Source: Rhodobacteraceae bacterium CCMM004
GTDB lineage: Bacteria > Pseudomonadota > Alphaproteobacteria > Rhodobacterales > Rhodobacteraceae
Direction of reading: 5' to 3'
NCBI GenBank assembly: GCA_004005435.1
Contig: RZWH01000004.1
Location: 69,501-133,500 of the forward strand
Length of the DNA: 64,000 nucleotides
The notes beneath the pieces are model-generated. The model searched no databases. It worked only from the letters and a program-made list of their open reading frames with translations, and was not told the origin of the DNA. The translations under genes and the position numbers were made by a program. Shown here one piece after another: positions 35,453-44,220 of the stretch (within the stretch, counting starts at the first letter, position 1; the number at the start of each line of letters is the position of its first letter).

Positions 35453-36685
35453 TTACGCCGCGCGCCGCCCCTGGGGCTTGCCGCGCGCGCGCCGCCGCCC
35501 TCCCGCGGGCCGTGCGCGCCCGCCGCCGGGCTTGACCTTGCCCTTGCGCTCGACGGCGTGGGGCGTGCCGCCGATCACCGGGATTGCCTTCCCAATGAGC
35601 TTTTCGATGTCGCGCAGTTCGCCGGTCTCGTCGGGCGCGCAGAACGCCACGGCACGGCCCGACCGGCCCGCCCGCGCGGTGCGGCCGATGCGGTGGACAT
35701 AGTTGTCGGCGACGTTCGGCAGGTCGTAATTGTAGACATGGGCGATGCCGGCGATGTCGATGCCCCGCGCCGCCACGTCGGTCGCCACCAGCACCCGCAT
35801 CTCGCCCGCGGTGAACGCACGGATCGCGCGCTCGCGCTGGCCCTGGCTCTTGTTGCCGTGGATCGACACCGCGGCAAAGCCCTGGGCCACCAGCCCCTTC
35901 ATCAGCCGCTCGGCCCCGTGCTTGGTCCGGGCAAAGACCAGCGCCAGCTCGTCGCGGTGGGCGTCGAGGTATTCGGCCAACAGGCGCGCCTTGTCCGCCT
36001 GGGCGCCGACGTAGTGCAGGCCCTGGTCGATCTTGTCGATGGGCTTGCCCGGCGGTGCCGTCTCGACACGCACGGGGTCGGTCAGATAGGCGCTGGCCAG
36101 CTCGGCCATCTGCTTGGGCATGGTGGCCGAGAACAGCATCGTCTGGCGCTCGCGCGGCAGCAGCGGCGCGATCCGGCGCAGCGCGTGGATGAAGCCGAGG
36201 TCGAGCATCTGGTCGGCCTCGTCCAATACCAGATAGCGCGCGTCGGACAGCTCCACCGCGCGGCGGTCGAGCAGGTCGATCAGGCGGCCGGGCGTGGCCA
36301 CCAGCAGGTCGGTGCCGCGGGCCAGACGCTGAATCTGCGCGTTGATGCCCGCGCCGCCGACCACCAGCCCGATCTTGAGCGGCGTGCCCTGGGCATAGTC
36401 GGCCAGCGTGTCGCGGATCTGCTTGGCCAGTTCGCGGGTCGGGGCGAGGATCAGGGCGCGCACGCGCTTGGGCGCGGGCCGCTCGCCGGGATGGGTCAGC
36501 GCGTGGATCAGCGGCAGGCCGAAGGCCGCCGTCTTGCCGGTGCCGGTCTGGGCCAGGCCCATGACGTCGCGGCCGTCCATCGCGTGCGGCATCGCCTTGC
36601 GCTGGATCGGGGTGGGATCGGTGATCCCCTGCTGGGCCAGTTTGGCCACGAGGCGGGGCGAGAGCCCCAGCATGGAGAAGTCCAT
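35453..36685 (-). CDS. DEAD-box ATP-dependent RNA helicase (RhlE-like)
   Basis: A 410-residue helicase with all motifs: Q-motif (GITDPTPIQRKAMP), AQTGTGKTAAF, PTRELAKQI, TPGRLIDL, DEAD, SAT, VFARTKHGAE, ATDVAARGIDIAG and HRIGRTARAGRSG. A short basic tail rich in Arg, Gly and Pro (last 35 residues) fits RNA binding. The start is ATG 36685 with AAAGGA before it. RhlE-like enzymes act in RNA decay and ribosome assembly. It converges on the oxidase operon with 36 bases between. Confidence 0.95.
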   Translation of the reverse strand: MDFSMLGLSPRLVAKLAQQGITDPTPIQRKAMPHAMDGRDVMGLAQTGTGKTAAFGLPLIHALTHPGERPAPKRVRALILAPTRELAKQIRDTLADYAQGTPLKIGLVVGGAGINAQIQRLARGTDLLVATPGRLIDLLDRRAVELSDARYLVLDEADQMLDLGFIHALRRIAPLLPRERQTMLFSATMPKQMAELASAYLTDPVRVETAPPGKPIDKIDQGLHYVGAQADKARLLAEYLDAHRDELALVFARTKHGAERLMKGLVAQGFAAVSIHGNKSQGQRERAIRAFTAGEMRVLVATDVAARGIDIAGIAHVYNYDLPNVADNYVHRIGRTARAGRSGRAVAFCAPDETGELRDIEKLIGKAIPVIGGTPHAVERKGKVKPGGGRARPAGGRRRARGKPQGRRAA

Positions 36686-36952
36686 GGAATATCCTTTGGG
36701 CTGCGGACCGCCCCCTCGGGGCGCCGCATGTCGAAGACATAACGCGGCCGCCCGGAACCGGGGGCCGTCGTCGCGATCGGGCGCGCCGCCATCGGGGCGG
36801 CACAGGACCCCGCGCGTGAATGGGAACCTTGGGAAAGAGTGGCGTGACGCGTGGCGCCCTCGGGGCGCCTCCTGCTCACGCGGCAGACAACGTCGTGCCT
36901 GCGACATGGGCCCCCGCGACGGGGATGTCAACCGCGGGGGCGGCAGCCGGGC

Positions 36953-37609
36953 TCAGCCCGGCTGTTTGGTGGTGCGCAGATACGGCAGCTTCTTGTCGAA
37001 GCTTCCGAACGTCTCGGTCGCCTCGTCGTCCGAGACCGCGGCGGTGACGATGACGTCGTCGCCGTCCTGCCAGCCCGCAGGCGTCGCCACCTTGTGCCTG
37101 GCCGTCAGCTGGATCGAATCGAGCGCCCGCAGGATCTCGTCGAAGTTGCGGCCCGTCGTCATCGGATAGGTCAGGGACAGCTTGACCTTCTTGTCGGGGC
37201 CGATGACGAACACCGTGCGCACCGTCTGGTTGTCGGCCGGGGTGCGGTCGGCGGGGTCGCCCGACGCCTCGGCCGGCAGCATGTCGTAGAGCTTGGCCAC
37301 CTTCATCTCGGGATCGCCGATCATCGGATAGCCGACGTCGTTGCCGGTCACCGTCTTGATGTCGGCCTTCCAGCGGTGGTGGTCCTCCACCGGGTCGACG
37401 CTGATGCCGATGATCTTGGCGTTGCGCTTGGCGAACTCCCCGGCCATGCCCGCCATCATCCCCAACTCGGTCGTGCAGACCGGGGTGAAGTCCTTGGGGT
37501 GGCTGAACAAGATCGCATAGCCGTCGCCGATCCAGTCATGGAACCGGATCTCGCCCTCGGTGGTGTCGGCGGTGAAGTCGGGGGCGGTGTCGCCCAATCT
37601 CAGTGCCAT
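36953..37609 (-). CDS. 1-Cys peroxiredoxin (Prx6 type)
   Basis: Reduces H2O2 and organic peroxides. The 218-residue protein has the peroxidatic Cys45 in HPKDFTPVCTTELG, the Arg-containing VRTVFVIGPDKKVK segment, and the long C-terminal domain (TPAGWQDGDDVIV) of Prx6-type enzymes; there is no resolving cysteine. The start ATG 37609 follows AGGAGG. It lies downstream of two YeeE/YedE genes on the same strand, past a terminator. Confidence 0.95.
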   Translation of the reverse strand: MALRLGDTAPDFTADTTEGEIRFHDWIGDGYAILFSHPKDFTPVCTTELGMMAGMAGEFAKRNAKIIGISVDPVEDHHRWKADIKTVTGNDVGYPMIGDPEMKVAKLYDMLPAEASGDPADRTPADNQTVRTVFVIGPDKKVKLSLTYPMTTGRNFDEILRALDSIQLTARHKVATPAGWQDGDDVIVTAAVSDDEATETFGSFDKKLPYLRTTKQPG

Positions 37610-37678
37610 GGGGGCCTCCTGATGGTTTTGGCCGGAACCTATGCGCGCCCGCGCCGGATGCAATCCGCGGGACGGCAG

Positions 37679-37704
37679 AAAAGGACGCCCTCACCGGGGC
37701 GCCC
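37679..37704 (-). terminator. Terminator after the YeeE/YedE pair
   Basis: On the minus strand GGGCGCCC and GGGCGTCC (37697-37704 and 37683-37690) form an 8-base stem with one G-U pair, then TTTT. Confidence 0.7.
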
Positions 37705-37709
37705 TGGGG

Positions 37710-37727
37710 GCGGAACGGGCGTTCCGC
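37710..37727. other. Perfect hairpin GCGGAAC-GGGC-GTTCCGC
   Basis: Seven-base arms with a 4-base loop lie between the terminator and the YeeE/YedE stop. It probably adds to termination or protects the 3' end of the transcript. Confidence 0.5.
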
Positions 37728-37766
37728 AGGGGACGGGATGGGGCGGAGCGGCGTCCGCCCGCGCCG

Positions 37767-38354
37767 TCACTCGGCCGGGACGGCCCGCGACGTGCGCCCG
37801 CCCGGTGCCAGCGGCAGGGCGAAGGCCACGACGACAAAGACCAGGCCCAGCGCGATGCCCAACAGATCGCCCGACACCGCGAACAGACCGTCGTAGCCCG
37901 ACTCCGGGACCTCGCCCAGCGTCACCTTACCCCCGGCCACGGAGTCGAGGAGGCCCGTCGCTTTCCACGCCGGATAGGTGGCCATGTAGGCAGCGGCGCC
38001 CAGGAGCCCCCCGGCGATGAAGAACAGCGCGTCCTTGCGCCCCGTCGCCGCGGCGGCGACGCCGGTGCCCGGGCAATAGCCCGCAGCGGCCCAGCCGAGG
38101 CCCAAAAGCAGCCCACCGATGAACACGCCGATATAGGCCGACTTCACCGACATGTGGGCGACGTCGACCAGGCCCAGCATCTGACCCCCAAACATCAGGA
38201 TCGAGCCGGTGCCGATGGCCAGCAGGATGGTCTTCATCAGCGCCAAGCGCCGTAGCGTCAGCATCCCGGTGATCACAGTGGGGTTGGTGGCGCCGATGCG
38301 GTCCAGCACGAACCCGAAGGCGGCGCCGATGAGGATGGCGAGAAGGATGCTCAT
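37767..38354 (-). CDS. YeeE/YedE-family sulfur transport protein, second half
   Basis: A 195-residue membrane protein with about four to five helices and the motif GYCPGTGVAAAATG, whose cysteine is conserved in the YeeE/YedE (TsuA, thiosulfate uptake) family. It starts 3 bases after its partner. Split two-gene forms, each half carrying one conserved Cys motif, are widespread in proteobacteria. The substrate could be thiosulfate or another sulfur compound; context does not decide. Confidence 0.88.
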   Translation of the reverse strand: MSILLAILIGAAFGFVLDRIGATNPTVITGMLTLRRLALMKTILLAIGTGSILMFGGQMLGLVDVAHMSVKSAYIGVFIGGLLLGLGWAAAGYCPGTGVAAAATGRKDALFFIAGGLLGAAAYMATYPAWKATGLLDSVAGGKVTLGEVPESGYDGLFAVSGDLLGIALGLVFVVVAFALPLAPGGRTSRAVPAE

Positions 38355-38357
38355 GGG

Positions 38358-38906
38358 TCAGCCCTCCTTGTACATGAGGCGTGCGGTGGGAATGGCGGCG
38401 AGGAACGCCCCGGCGGCAAAGATGTAGCCAGAGAGTGCCGTCTGCATCATGCCGCTCATCATGTGGCCCGAGGTGCAACCTCCGGCGAGCCGCGCGCCGT
38501 AGAGCACCACCGCCCCGCCGACGAAGGCGACGGCGTAGCGAGCCCAGGGCGTGTCGCCGTGGTTGGCGCGCCAGACCTCGGGCAGGCGCCGCTCGGCCCG
38601 GCCGATGCCCCCCTTGAGAAGCGCCGAGGCGAGCGCACCGGCGGCCATCGCCAAAACGAAGACGAAGCTATAGTTCAGCGGGTTCGCAGCCGACTTGGCA
38701 TATTTGCCGTCCGACTTGGCCATGTAGGCGTTCGTCGAGGTGTAGCCGTCATCGGTCTGGGTGATGAACCCGGGCGACAGGGCGTCGGCGACGATGCCGT
38801 CTAGGATGACGAACTGCGTGCTCACGCCGATGGGTTTGACCAGGAGGACGGCGGCAAAGAACACCGCTCCGAGCAGGACGCCCCCCAGTTTCCAGTCGAG
38901 TGTCAT
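38358..38906 (-). CDS. YeeE/YedE-family sulfur transport protein, first half
   Basis: A 182-residue membrane protein with the conserved LAGGCTSGHMMSG motif, the partner of the downstream gene's GYCPGT. In TsuA these cysteines relay thiosulfate through the membrane. A loop of about 45 residues (around 45-85) with many Thr, Asp and Lys faces one side. The start ATG 38906 has a strong AAAGGAG. The pair forms a short operon reading toward the peroxiredoxin gene. Confidence 0.88.
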   Translation of the reverse strand: MTLDWKLGGVLLGAVFFAAVLLVKPIGVSTQFVILDGIVADALSPGFITQTDDGYTSTNAYMAKSDGKYAKSAANPLNYSFVFVLAMAAGALASALLKGGIGRAERRLPEVWRANHGDTPWARYAVAFVGGAVVLYGARLAGGCTSGHMMSGMMQTALSGYIFAAGAFLAAIPTARLMYKEG

Positions 38907-39000
38907 TGGAAATCTCCTTTGCGACGGGGCCGAAGCCGCCGGGGCGAATCGGCGGACGGCGATCATGGCGCCACGCTAGACCCACCGGCCGCGAAGATCG

Positions 39001-39013
39001 GTGATTTGATCAC
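39001..39013. promoter_or_regulatory. Inverted repeat GTGAT-TTG-ATCAC
   Basis: Perfect 5-base arms lie 95 bases upstream of the YeeE/YedE operon and 114 bases upstream of the LacI gene, in their divergent promoter region. Likely an operator; its regulator is unknown. Confidence 0.4.
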
Positions 39014-39070
39014 AGAGGCGTGGCGGGTGCGCGACAGGCCAACTCTCGTCTGACGTGAACGAATCGCTTG

Positions 39071-39086
39071 CCGAAACCGGTTTCGG
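39071..39086. promoter_or_regulatory. LacI-type operator CCGAAACC|GGTTTCGG
   Basis: A perfect 16-base palindrome with the central CG typical of LacI-family operators, 29 bases before the regulator's start. The binding-protein gene begins only 23 bases after the regulator, so this site probably controls the whole solute operon. Confidence 0.7.
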
Positions 39087-39114
39087 GGGAAATTTTAGGA
39101 ATTGGGAGGACGAG

Positions 39115-40239
39115 TTGACTGTGAACGCAGCGACCACAGAACGGCGGACCGCGGGGCGGGGGCGCGTGACCATCAGCGATCTCGCCGCGCATCTCGGGGT
39201 GACCAAGAGCACGGTGTCGCGGGCGCTGAACGGATATTCCGACATTGCCGAGGCGACCCAACTCAGGGTCAAGCGGGCGGCGGCGCAGCTGGGCTATCGG
39301 CCCCTGAGCCACGCCCAGGCGATCCGCACCGGCCGCAGCCGCGCCTTGGGCTTCGTGCTGCAATCGGACCTGCACGACGGCTATCGGCCGTTTCTGTCGG
39401 AGTTCCTGGCGGGCATGACCCACGCGGCGAGCACCGAGAACTGGACCCTCACCGTCGCCCAGGCCGAGAGCGAGGACGACGTGCTCGACACCTTCGAGCG
39501 ACTAATCGCGGAGCACAAGGTCGACGGCTTCGTCCTGCCGCGGACCAAGAGCGCGGATCCCCGCATCGACCGGCTCCGGGCGATGGACGTGCCCTTTGTC
39601 CTCTTCGGCCGCACCGCGCGGCCCGACGGCTGCGCCTGGTTCGACATCTCCGGCGAAACGGCGATGGCGGCGGCGGTGGCGCGGCTGGCGGACATGGGAC
39701 ATCGGCGGATCGCCCATATCGGCGGCGCCGAGGGATTCCACTACACCCGCCTCAGGGCCGAGGGCTATCGCGACGGGCTGCGCGCCGCCGGCCTGCCGTG
39801 GGACCCGCGTCTGGTGTGCCATGACGCGGCGGGACACACCGATGGACGCGCGGCGGCGCGGCGTCTTCTGACGCTCGACCGTCCGCCCACGGCCATCGTC
39901 GCCGCGGTGGATCTGGCCGCCCTCGGCGCCTATCAGGCCATCGCAGAGGCCGGTCTGACCGTCGGCCGGGAGGTGTCGGTGATCGCCTACGACGGCACGC
40001 CGCTGGCCGCCTATGCCGCACCGCCCCTGACCACGTTTTCGGTCGATTCCCGGCACGCCGGCGCCCGCCTGGCCGCACTGCTGATCGCGCGGATCCGCGG
40101 TGCCGCGCCGGAAGACCTGCGCGAGGTGGTCGAGGCCACGCTGATCGTCCGCGGCTCGGACGGGCCGCCGGTTCTGACATCCCACGACCTGGGCGCGCGC
40201 CTGGCGCAGAGCCGGGCGATGGGCCCCCTTCATCCATGA
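39115..40239 (+). CDS. LacI-family transcriptional repressor of the solute-uptake operon (AglR-like)
   Basis: A protein of about 374 residues: helix-turn-helix VTISDLAAHLGVTKSTVSRALNGY, the hinge, and a periplasmic-binding-protein-like effector domain. Start: TTG 39115 is five bases after GGGAGG; GTG 39121 is a possible alternative. Starts further upstream would run through the palindromic operator at 39071-39086, which argues against them. It is followed by the ABC transporter genes with 23 bases between and is similar in type and position to AglR of rhizobial alpha-glucoside operons. Likely represses itself and the operon until the sugar is present. Confidence 0.92.
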   Translation: MTVNAATTERRTAGRGRVTISDLAAHLGVTKSTVSRALNGYSDIAEATQLRVKRAAAQLGYRPLSHAQAIRTGRSRALGFVLQSDLHDGYRPFLSEFLAGMTHAASTENWTLTVAQAESEDDVLDTFERLIAEHKVDGFVLPRTKSADPRIDRLRAMDVPFVLFGRTARPDGCAWFDISGETAMAAAVARLADMGHRRIAHIGGAEGFHYTRLRAEGYRDGLRAAGLPWDPRLVCHDAAGHTDGRAAARRLLTLDRPPTAIVAAVDLAALGAYQAIAEAGLTVGREVSVIAYDGTPLAAYAAPPLTTFSVDSRHAGARLAALLIARIRGAAPEDLREVVEATLIVRGSDGPPVLTSHDLGARLAQSRAMGPLHP

Positions 40240-40262
40240 TCCTAAACGGGAGGACGCATTCC

Positions 40263-41615
40263 ATGACCTTCACCCCCAAAGGCGTTCCGGCGCTGATGCT
40301 GGGCACGGCGCTCGCGGTGTCTCTGGGCGCCGGTTCGGCCCTGGCCGACATCCGCTTCTGGACCACCGAGGAGCAGCCCGAGCGCCTGGCCAAACAGCAA
40401 GAAATGGCCGCCGCATTCGAAGAGCAGTCGGGCATCGCGGTCGAGGTGATCCCGGTCAGCGAGAGCGACCTGGGCACCCGCGCCACCGCGGCCTTTGCCG
40501 CGGGCGACCTGCCGGACGTGATCTATCACACGCTGCAATACGCCCTGCCCTGGGTCGAGAGCGGGATCCTGGACGCCGAAGCGGCGACCGAGGTGATCGA
40601 GATGCTGGGCCCCGACACCTTTGCCGCCGGCGCGCTGGAGATGGCGGCGACCGAGGACGGCTATGCCAGCGTCCCCGTCGACGGCTGGACCCAGATGCTG
40701 GTCTATCGCAAGGACCTGTTCGAAGAGGCCGGGCTGGAGCCGCCCACCACCTACGGCTCGGTGATCGCCGCCATCGAGGCGCTGCACAACCCGCCCGAGA
40801 TGTTCGGCTTCGTCGCCGCGACCAAGGTGGACGAGAACTTCATGTCGCAGGTTCTGGAGCACGTGTTCCTGGCCAACGGTGCCACGCCCGTGGGTCCGGA
40901 CGGCTTCACCGGCTTCGAGGAAGGGCCAACGATCGAGGTCCTGGAGTTCTACAAGGCCATCGCCGAGGCGTCGCCCCCCGGCGAGCTCTACTGGGACCAG
41001 TCGCGCACGCTCTATTTCGCGGGCGACGCGGCGATGATCATCTGGTCGCCCTTCATCCTGGACGAGCTGGCCGGCCTGCGCGACAGCGCCCCTCCGACGA
41101 TCAACGACGACCCCACCTCGTCCGAGCTGGCGTCGAAGACCGGGATCGTCACCAACTTCGCCGGGCCGTCGAACCCCGACGGTGCGGCCTGGGCCGACAT
41201 CCGCTATTTCGGCATCACCGCCGACGCGGACATCGAGGCGGCGCAGGACTTTATCCGCTTCTCCATGGACGACGGCTATACCCAGACGCTGTCCATCGCG
41301 CCCGAGGGCAAGTTCCCGGTGCGCCGTGGCACGGCCGAGAACCCGTCTGAGTTCATCGACGCCTGGGCGACGCTGCCGGTGGGCGTGGACCGCAAGGCGC
41401 CCCTGGGCGACCTCTACGCGCAAGAGATGATCGACGAGATCGTCGGCGGCCTGGACGTGGCCCAGCGCTGGGGCGTGGCGGACGGGCAGCTGGCCCTGGC
41501 CTCCAAGATCATCAACAGCCAGGCGATCAACCGGGTCGTGCGCGAGTTCATCGACGGTCGGATCGAGGCGGCCGAGGCCGTGGCCAAGATGAACGACGAA
41601 CTGTCCGGCATCTGA
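40263..41615 (+). CDS. ABC transporter sugar-binding protein (AglE-like)
   Basis: A 450-residue periplasmic solute-binding protein with an N-terminal signal peptide (hydrophobic stretch about residues 10-28, cut near ALA-DIRFW) and the family segments IRFWTTEEQPERL, AFAAGDLPDVIYHT and YASVPVDGWTQMLVYRKDLF. It resembles alpha-glucoside/maltose-type binding proteins. GGGAGG lies 9 bases before ATG. It forms an operon with two permeases, a glycosidase and an ATPase. The ligand is probably a glucoside or glycerol- or glycerate-linked compatible solute, given the GH63-like enzyme. Confidence 0.92.
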   Translation: MTFTPKGVPALMLGTALAVSLGAGSALADIRFWTTEEQPERLAKQQEMAAAFEEQSGIAVEVIPVSESDLGTRATAAFAAGDLPDVIYHTLQYALPWVESGILDAEAATEVIEMLGPDTFAAGALEMAATEDGYASVPVDGWTQMLVYRKDLFEEAGLEPPTTYGSVIAAIEALHNPPEMFGFVAATKVDENFMSQVLEHVFLANGATPVGPDGFTGFEEGPTIEVLEFYKAIAEASPPGELYWDQSRTLYFAGDAAMIIWSPFILDELAGLRDSAPPTINDDPTSSELASKTGIVTNFAGPSNPDGAAWADIRYFGITADADIEAAQDFIRFSMDDGYTQTLSIAPEGKFPVRRGTAENPSEFIDAWATLPVGVDRKAPLGDLYAQEMIDEIVGGLDVAQRWGVADGQLALASKIINSQAINRVVREFIDGRIEAAEAVAKMNDELSGI

Positions 41616-41679
41616 GGTGCCGGATGCGGGCGGCCCGCTGACGGCCGCCCGCCCACCGTCCGAACCGAGGGAGGCCGCC

Positions 41680-42924
41680 ATGACGGCATTGGAACCACCC
41701 AAGGGCACCGGCCCTCTGGGCCGACGCGAGGCGCGCCTGGCCTGGGGGCTGCTCCTGCCGACCATCACCATCGTGTCGCTGGTGGTGATCCTGCCGCTGC
41801 TGTCGATCTTCTGGATCAGCTTCAAACCCGTGGGCCTGGCCGATCTGCGCCCGCCCGCCCCGGTGGTCCGCGAGTCCGTGCGCGGCCGGCCCGAGGCGGA
41901 CGGCGACGCCGCCACCCTGCAGTACCGCCTGCGCAACTCCAGCCAGGACAAGCCGATCCTCGGCGTGACGCTGACCGACGAGATCCCCGAAGGCCTGACC
42001 GTGGGCGAGATCGACCCGCGCTGCACCCTCGACGGGCGCACCCTGTTCTGCGACCTCGGCGATTGGGAGGGCGGCCAGCGCGAGGAGATCGAGATCCCGG
42101 TCGTCGTCTCGGGCGCATTCCTCGACGCCGGAGTGGACCTGGACGACTCGCCCGCGGGCCTGACCGGCCGGGCCGAGAACATCCTGACCAACCTGGACTT
42201 CACCCTGGAGAACTTCGTCCGCGTCTTCGACGGGGACGAGTTCTGGGGGGTGCTCTGGGTCACGATCTTCTACACCGTGTTCGGCACCATCGGGGCGCTG
42301 GTGATGGGCCTCTTCGCGGCGATGCTGCTCGACAAGTCATTCCGCGGGCAGGGGATCCTGAGGGGCCTCTACCTCTTTCCCTACGTCGCGCCGGTGATCG
42401 CCGTCGCCTTTACCTGGGTGACGCTGTTCGACCCGTTCTCGGGCTCGGCCAATGCGCTGCTGATCCAGATGGGGGTGACCGACGGCGCCATCAACTTCTT
42501 CGGCGAGCGGCCTTTGGCGCTGATCATGGTGACAGTGTTCGAGATCTGGCGCTACTTCCCCTTGTCGTTCCTGTTCATCCTGGCGCGGATGCAGTCGATC
42601 CCCGACGACATGTACGAGGCCGCGGACATGGACGGCGCCAGCCCGTTCCAGAAGTTCTGGTATCTCTCCATGCCGCAGCTTCTGGGCATTCTCAGCGTCC
42701 TGTTCCTCCTGCGCTTCATCTGGACGTTCAACAAGTTCGACGACATCTTCCTGCTCACGGGCGGGAACGCGGGCACGCGCACGCTGACCGTGAACGTCTA
42801 CGAACAGGCCTTTGCGATCTCCAACATCGGCGCGGGCGCGGCGGTGGCGGTGGTGATCTTCTGCTGCCTGCTGCTGTTCTCCTTCGTCTTCTTCAAATAC
42901 ATCAGCCGGGAGGAAGGGCTGTGA
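41680..42924 (+). CDS. ABC transporter permease (AglF/MalF-like) with DUF11-like periplasmic insert
   Basis: A 414-residue permease. After a first helix (about 22-46) comes a 110-residue hydrophilic region (52-165) that looks like a DUF11 beta-sandwich: YRLRNSSQDKPILGVTLTDE, then IPEGLTVGEIDPRC, then CDLGDWEGG, with two cysteines (C115 and C124) that could form a disulfide. The rest (about 190-405) has five helices and the EAA-type loop EAADMDGASPFQKFWYLSMP. Such a P-loop insert is comparable in place to the MalF P2 loop, which contacts the binding protein. ATG follows GAGGGAGG. Next permease overlaps as GTGA. Confidence 0.93.
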   Translation: MTALEPPKGTGPLGRREARLAWGLLLPTITIVSLVVILPLLSIFWISFKPVGLADLRPPAPVVRESVRGRPEADGDAATLQYRLRNSSQDKPILGVTLTDEIPEGLTVGEIDPRCTLDGRTLFCDLGDWEGGQREEIEIPVVVSGAFLDAGVDLDDSPAGLTGRAENILTNLDFTLENFVRVFDGDEFWGVLWVTIFYTVFGTIGALVMGLFAAMLLDKSFRGQGILRGLYLFPYVAPVIAVAFTWVTLFDPFSGSANALLIQMGVTDGAINFFGERPLALIMVTVFEIWRYFPLSFLFILARMQSIPDDMYEAADMDGASPFQKFWYLSMPQLLGILSVLFLLRFIWTFNKFDDIFLLTGGNAGTRTLTVNVYEQAFAISNIGAGAAVAVVIFCCLLLFSFVFFKYISREEGL

Positions 42925-44210
42925 CCGACACCCCCACCACCGACCGTCCCGTGGGCGCGGCCGTGCGACACGGCGGCCTGTTCGCAACGCTGCAATACGG
43001 CTATGTCGCCGGGCCGTTGATCGGGGCGCTCTGGGCCGTGACGATGAGCGTCGTCACCTGCGTGGTCGTCTCCTTCGCCACCGGGCAGGGGATGGCACCG
43101 GGGCTGTTGGCCAGCCTCGCGGTCGGCGCCGCGGCTGGGTTCGGCGCGCTGCCCGCCGACGGCCGCAACGCCGCCGCCCGCTGGGGCCCGACCGCGGCCG
43201 TCGCGGCGCTGGCGGTGCTGATCTCGCTGGTCTGGGCGCCGCCGGTGATCCCGCGCGACACCACGGGCACCGGCACCCTGATCGCCGCCTGGGCGCTGTT
43301 TCTGGCCTCCACGATCCTGCCCCTGCCGCGGATCCTCCGGGGCCTGCCCCACGGCAGCGCCACGCGGCACGAGTTCGAGGCGGCGGTGATCCGGTTCCTG
43401 ACCGGGTTCGGCTACATCTTCTTCACCGCCATCGTCGCCATCCCCTTCTACGTGATGGTGATGACCTCGCTGAAGAACCAGCAACAGCTCCTCCAGAACC
43501 CGCTGGATTTCACCATCGACCTGAGCCAGGGCTGGGGCCTCTTCCGCAGCTACCGCGAGCTGTTCACCGACTTCAACTTCGGCGACTACCTCTTCACCTC
43601 GGCGGTGGTGTCGGTGGCGACGGTGATCCTGACCCTGCTGTTCAGCGTGCCGGGCGCCTACGCCGTGGCGCGGCTGAGGTTCCGGGGGCGGGCGGCGTTC
43701 TCGCGCTCGATCCTGCTGATCTACATGGTGCCGATGATCGTGCTGGCGCTGCCGATCTACATCGCCTTTTCGATGACGGGCCTGAGGAACTCCATCGCGG
43801 GGATCTTGATGATCTATCCCGTCACCACGATCCCCGTCGCGCTCTACATGCTCCAGGGCTATTTCCGCGGGCTGCCAGCGGAGGTGGAGGAGGCCGGTCT
43901 GATGGACGGCCTGAGCCGCCTCGCGGTCATCTGGAAGATCACGCTGCCGCTCAGCCTGCCCGCGATGGCCTCGGTGTCGCTCTACGTCTTCATGATCGCC
44001 TGGAACGAGTTCCTCCTGGCCTTCATGCTGCTCGACGATCCCTCCAAGTTCACCCTGACCCGCGGCATCGCCTCGCTGAACTCGTCCGAGGTGCCGCGGC
44101 AGCACCTGATGGCCGGGGCGGTGATCGCCACCGTGCCGGTGATGGTGCTGTTTTTGGGCCTCGAACGCTTCATGACCAAGGGCCTGACCGCCGGATCGGT
44201 AAAGGGCTGA
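42921..44210 (+). CDS. ABC transporter permease (AglG/MalG-like) with membrane-spanning N-terminal extension
   Basis: A 429-residue permease starting at GTG 42921, overlapping the preceding stop by 4 bases. The conserved MalG-like part begins near residue 155 (FGYIFFTAIVAIPFYVMVMTS) with EAA loop EEAGLMDGLSRLAVIWKITLP and six helices. The first 145 residues are extra: about four or five hydrophobic segments and no recognised domain. AglG-type proteins are usually about 280-390 residues. The C terminus ends SVKG. Confidence 0.92.
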   Translation: MTDTPTTDRPVGAAVRHGGLFATLQYGYVAGPLIGALWAVTMSVVTCVVVSFATGQGMAPGLLASLAVGAAAGFGALPADGRNAAARWGPTAAVAALAVLISLVWAPPVIPRDTTGTGTLIAAWALFLASTILPLPRILRGLPHGSATRHEFEAAVIRFLTGFGYIFFTAIVAIPFYVMVMTSLKNQQQLLQNPLDFTIDLSQGWGLFRSYRELFTDFNFGDYLFTSAVVSVATVILTLLFSVPGAYAVARLRFRGRAAFSRSILLIYMVPMIVLALPIYIAFSMTGLRNSIAGILMIYPVTTIPVALYMLQGYFRGLPAEVEEAGLMDGLSRLAVIWKITLPLSLPAMASVSLYVFMIAWNEFLLAFMLLDDPSKFTLTRGIASLNSSEVPRQHLMAGAVIATVPVMVLFLGLERFMTKGLTAGSVKG

Positions 44211-44220
44211 AGGACCGACG

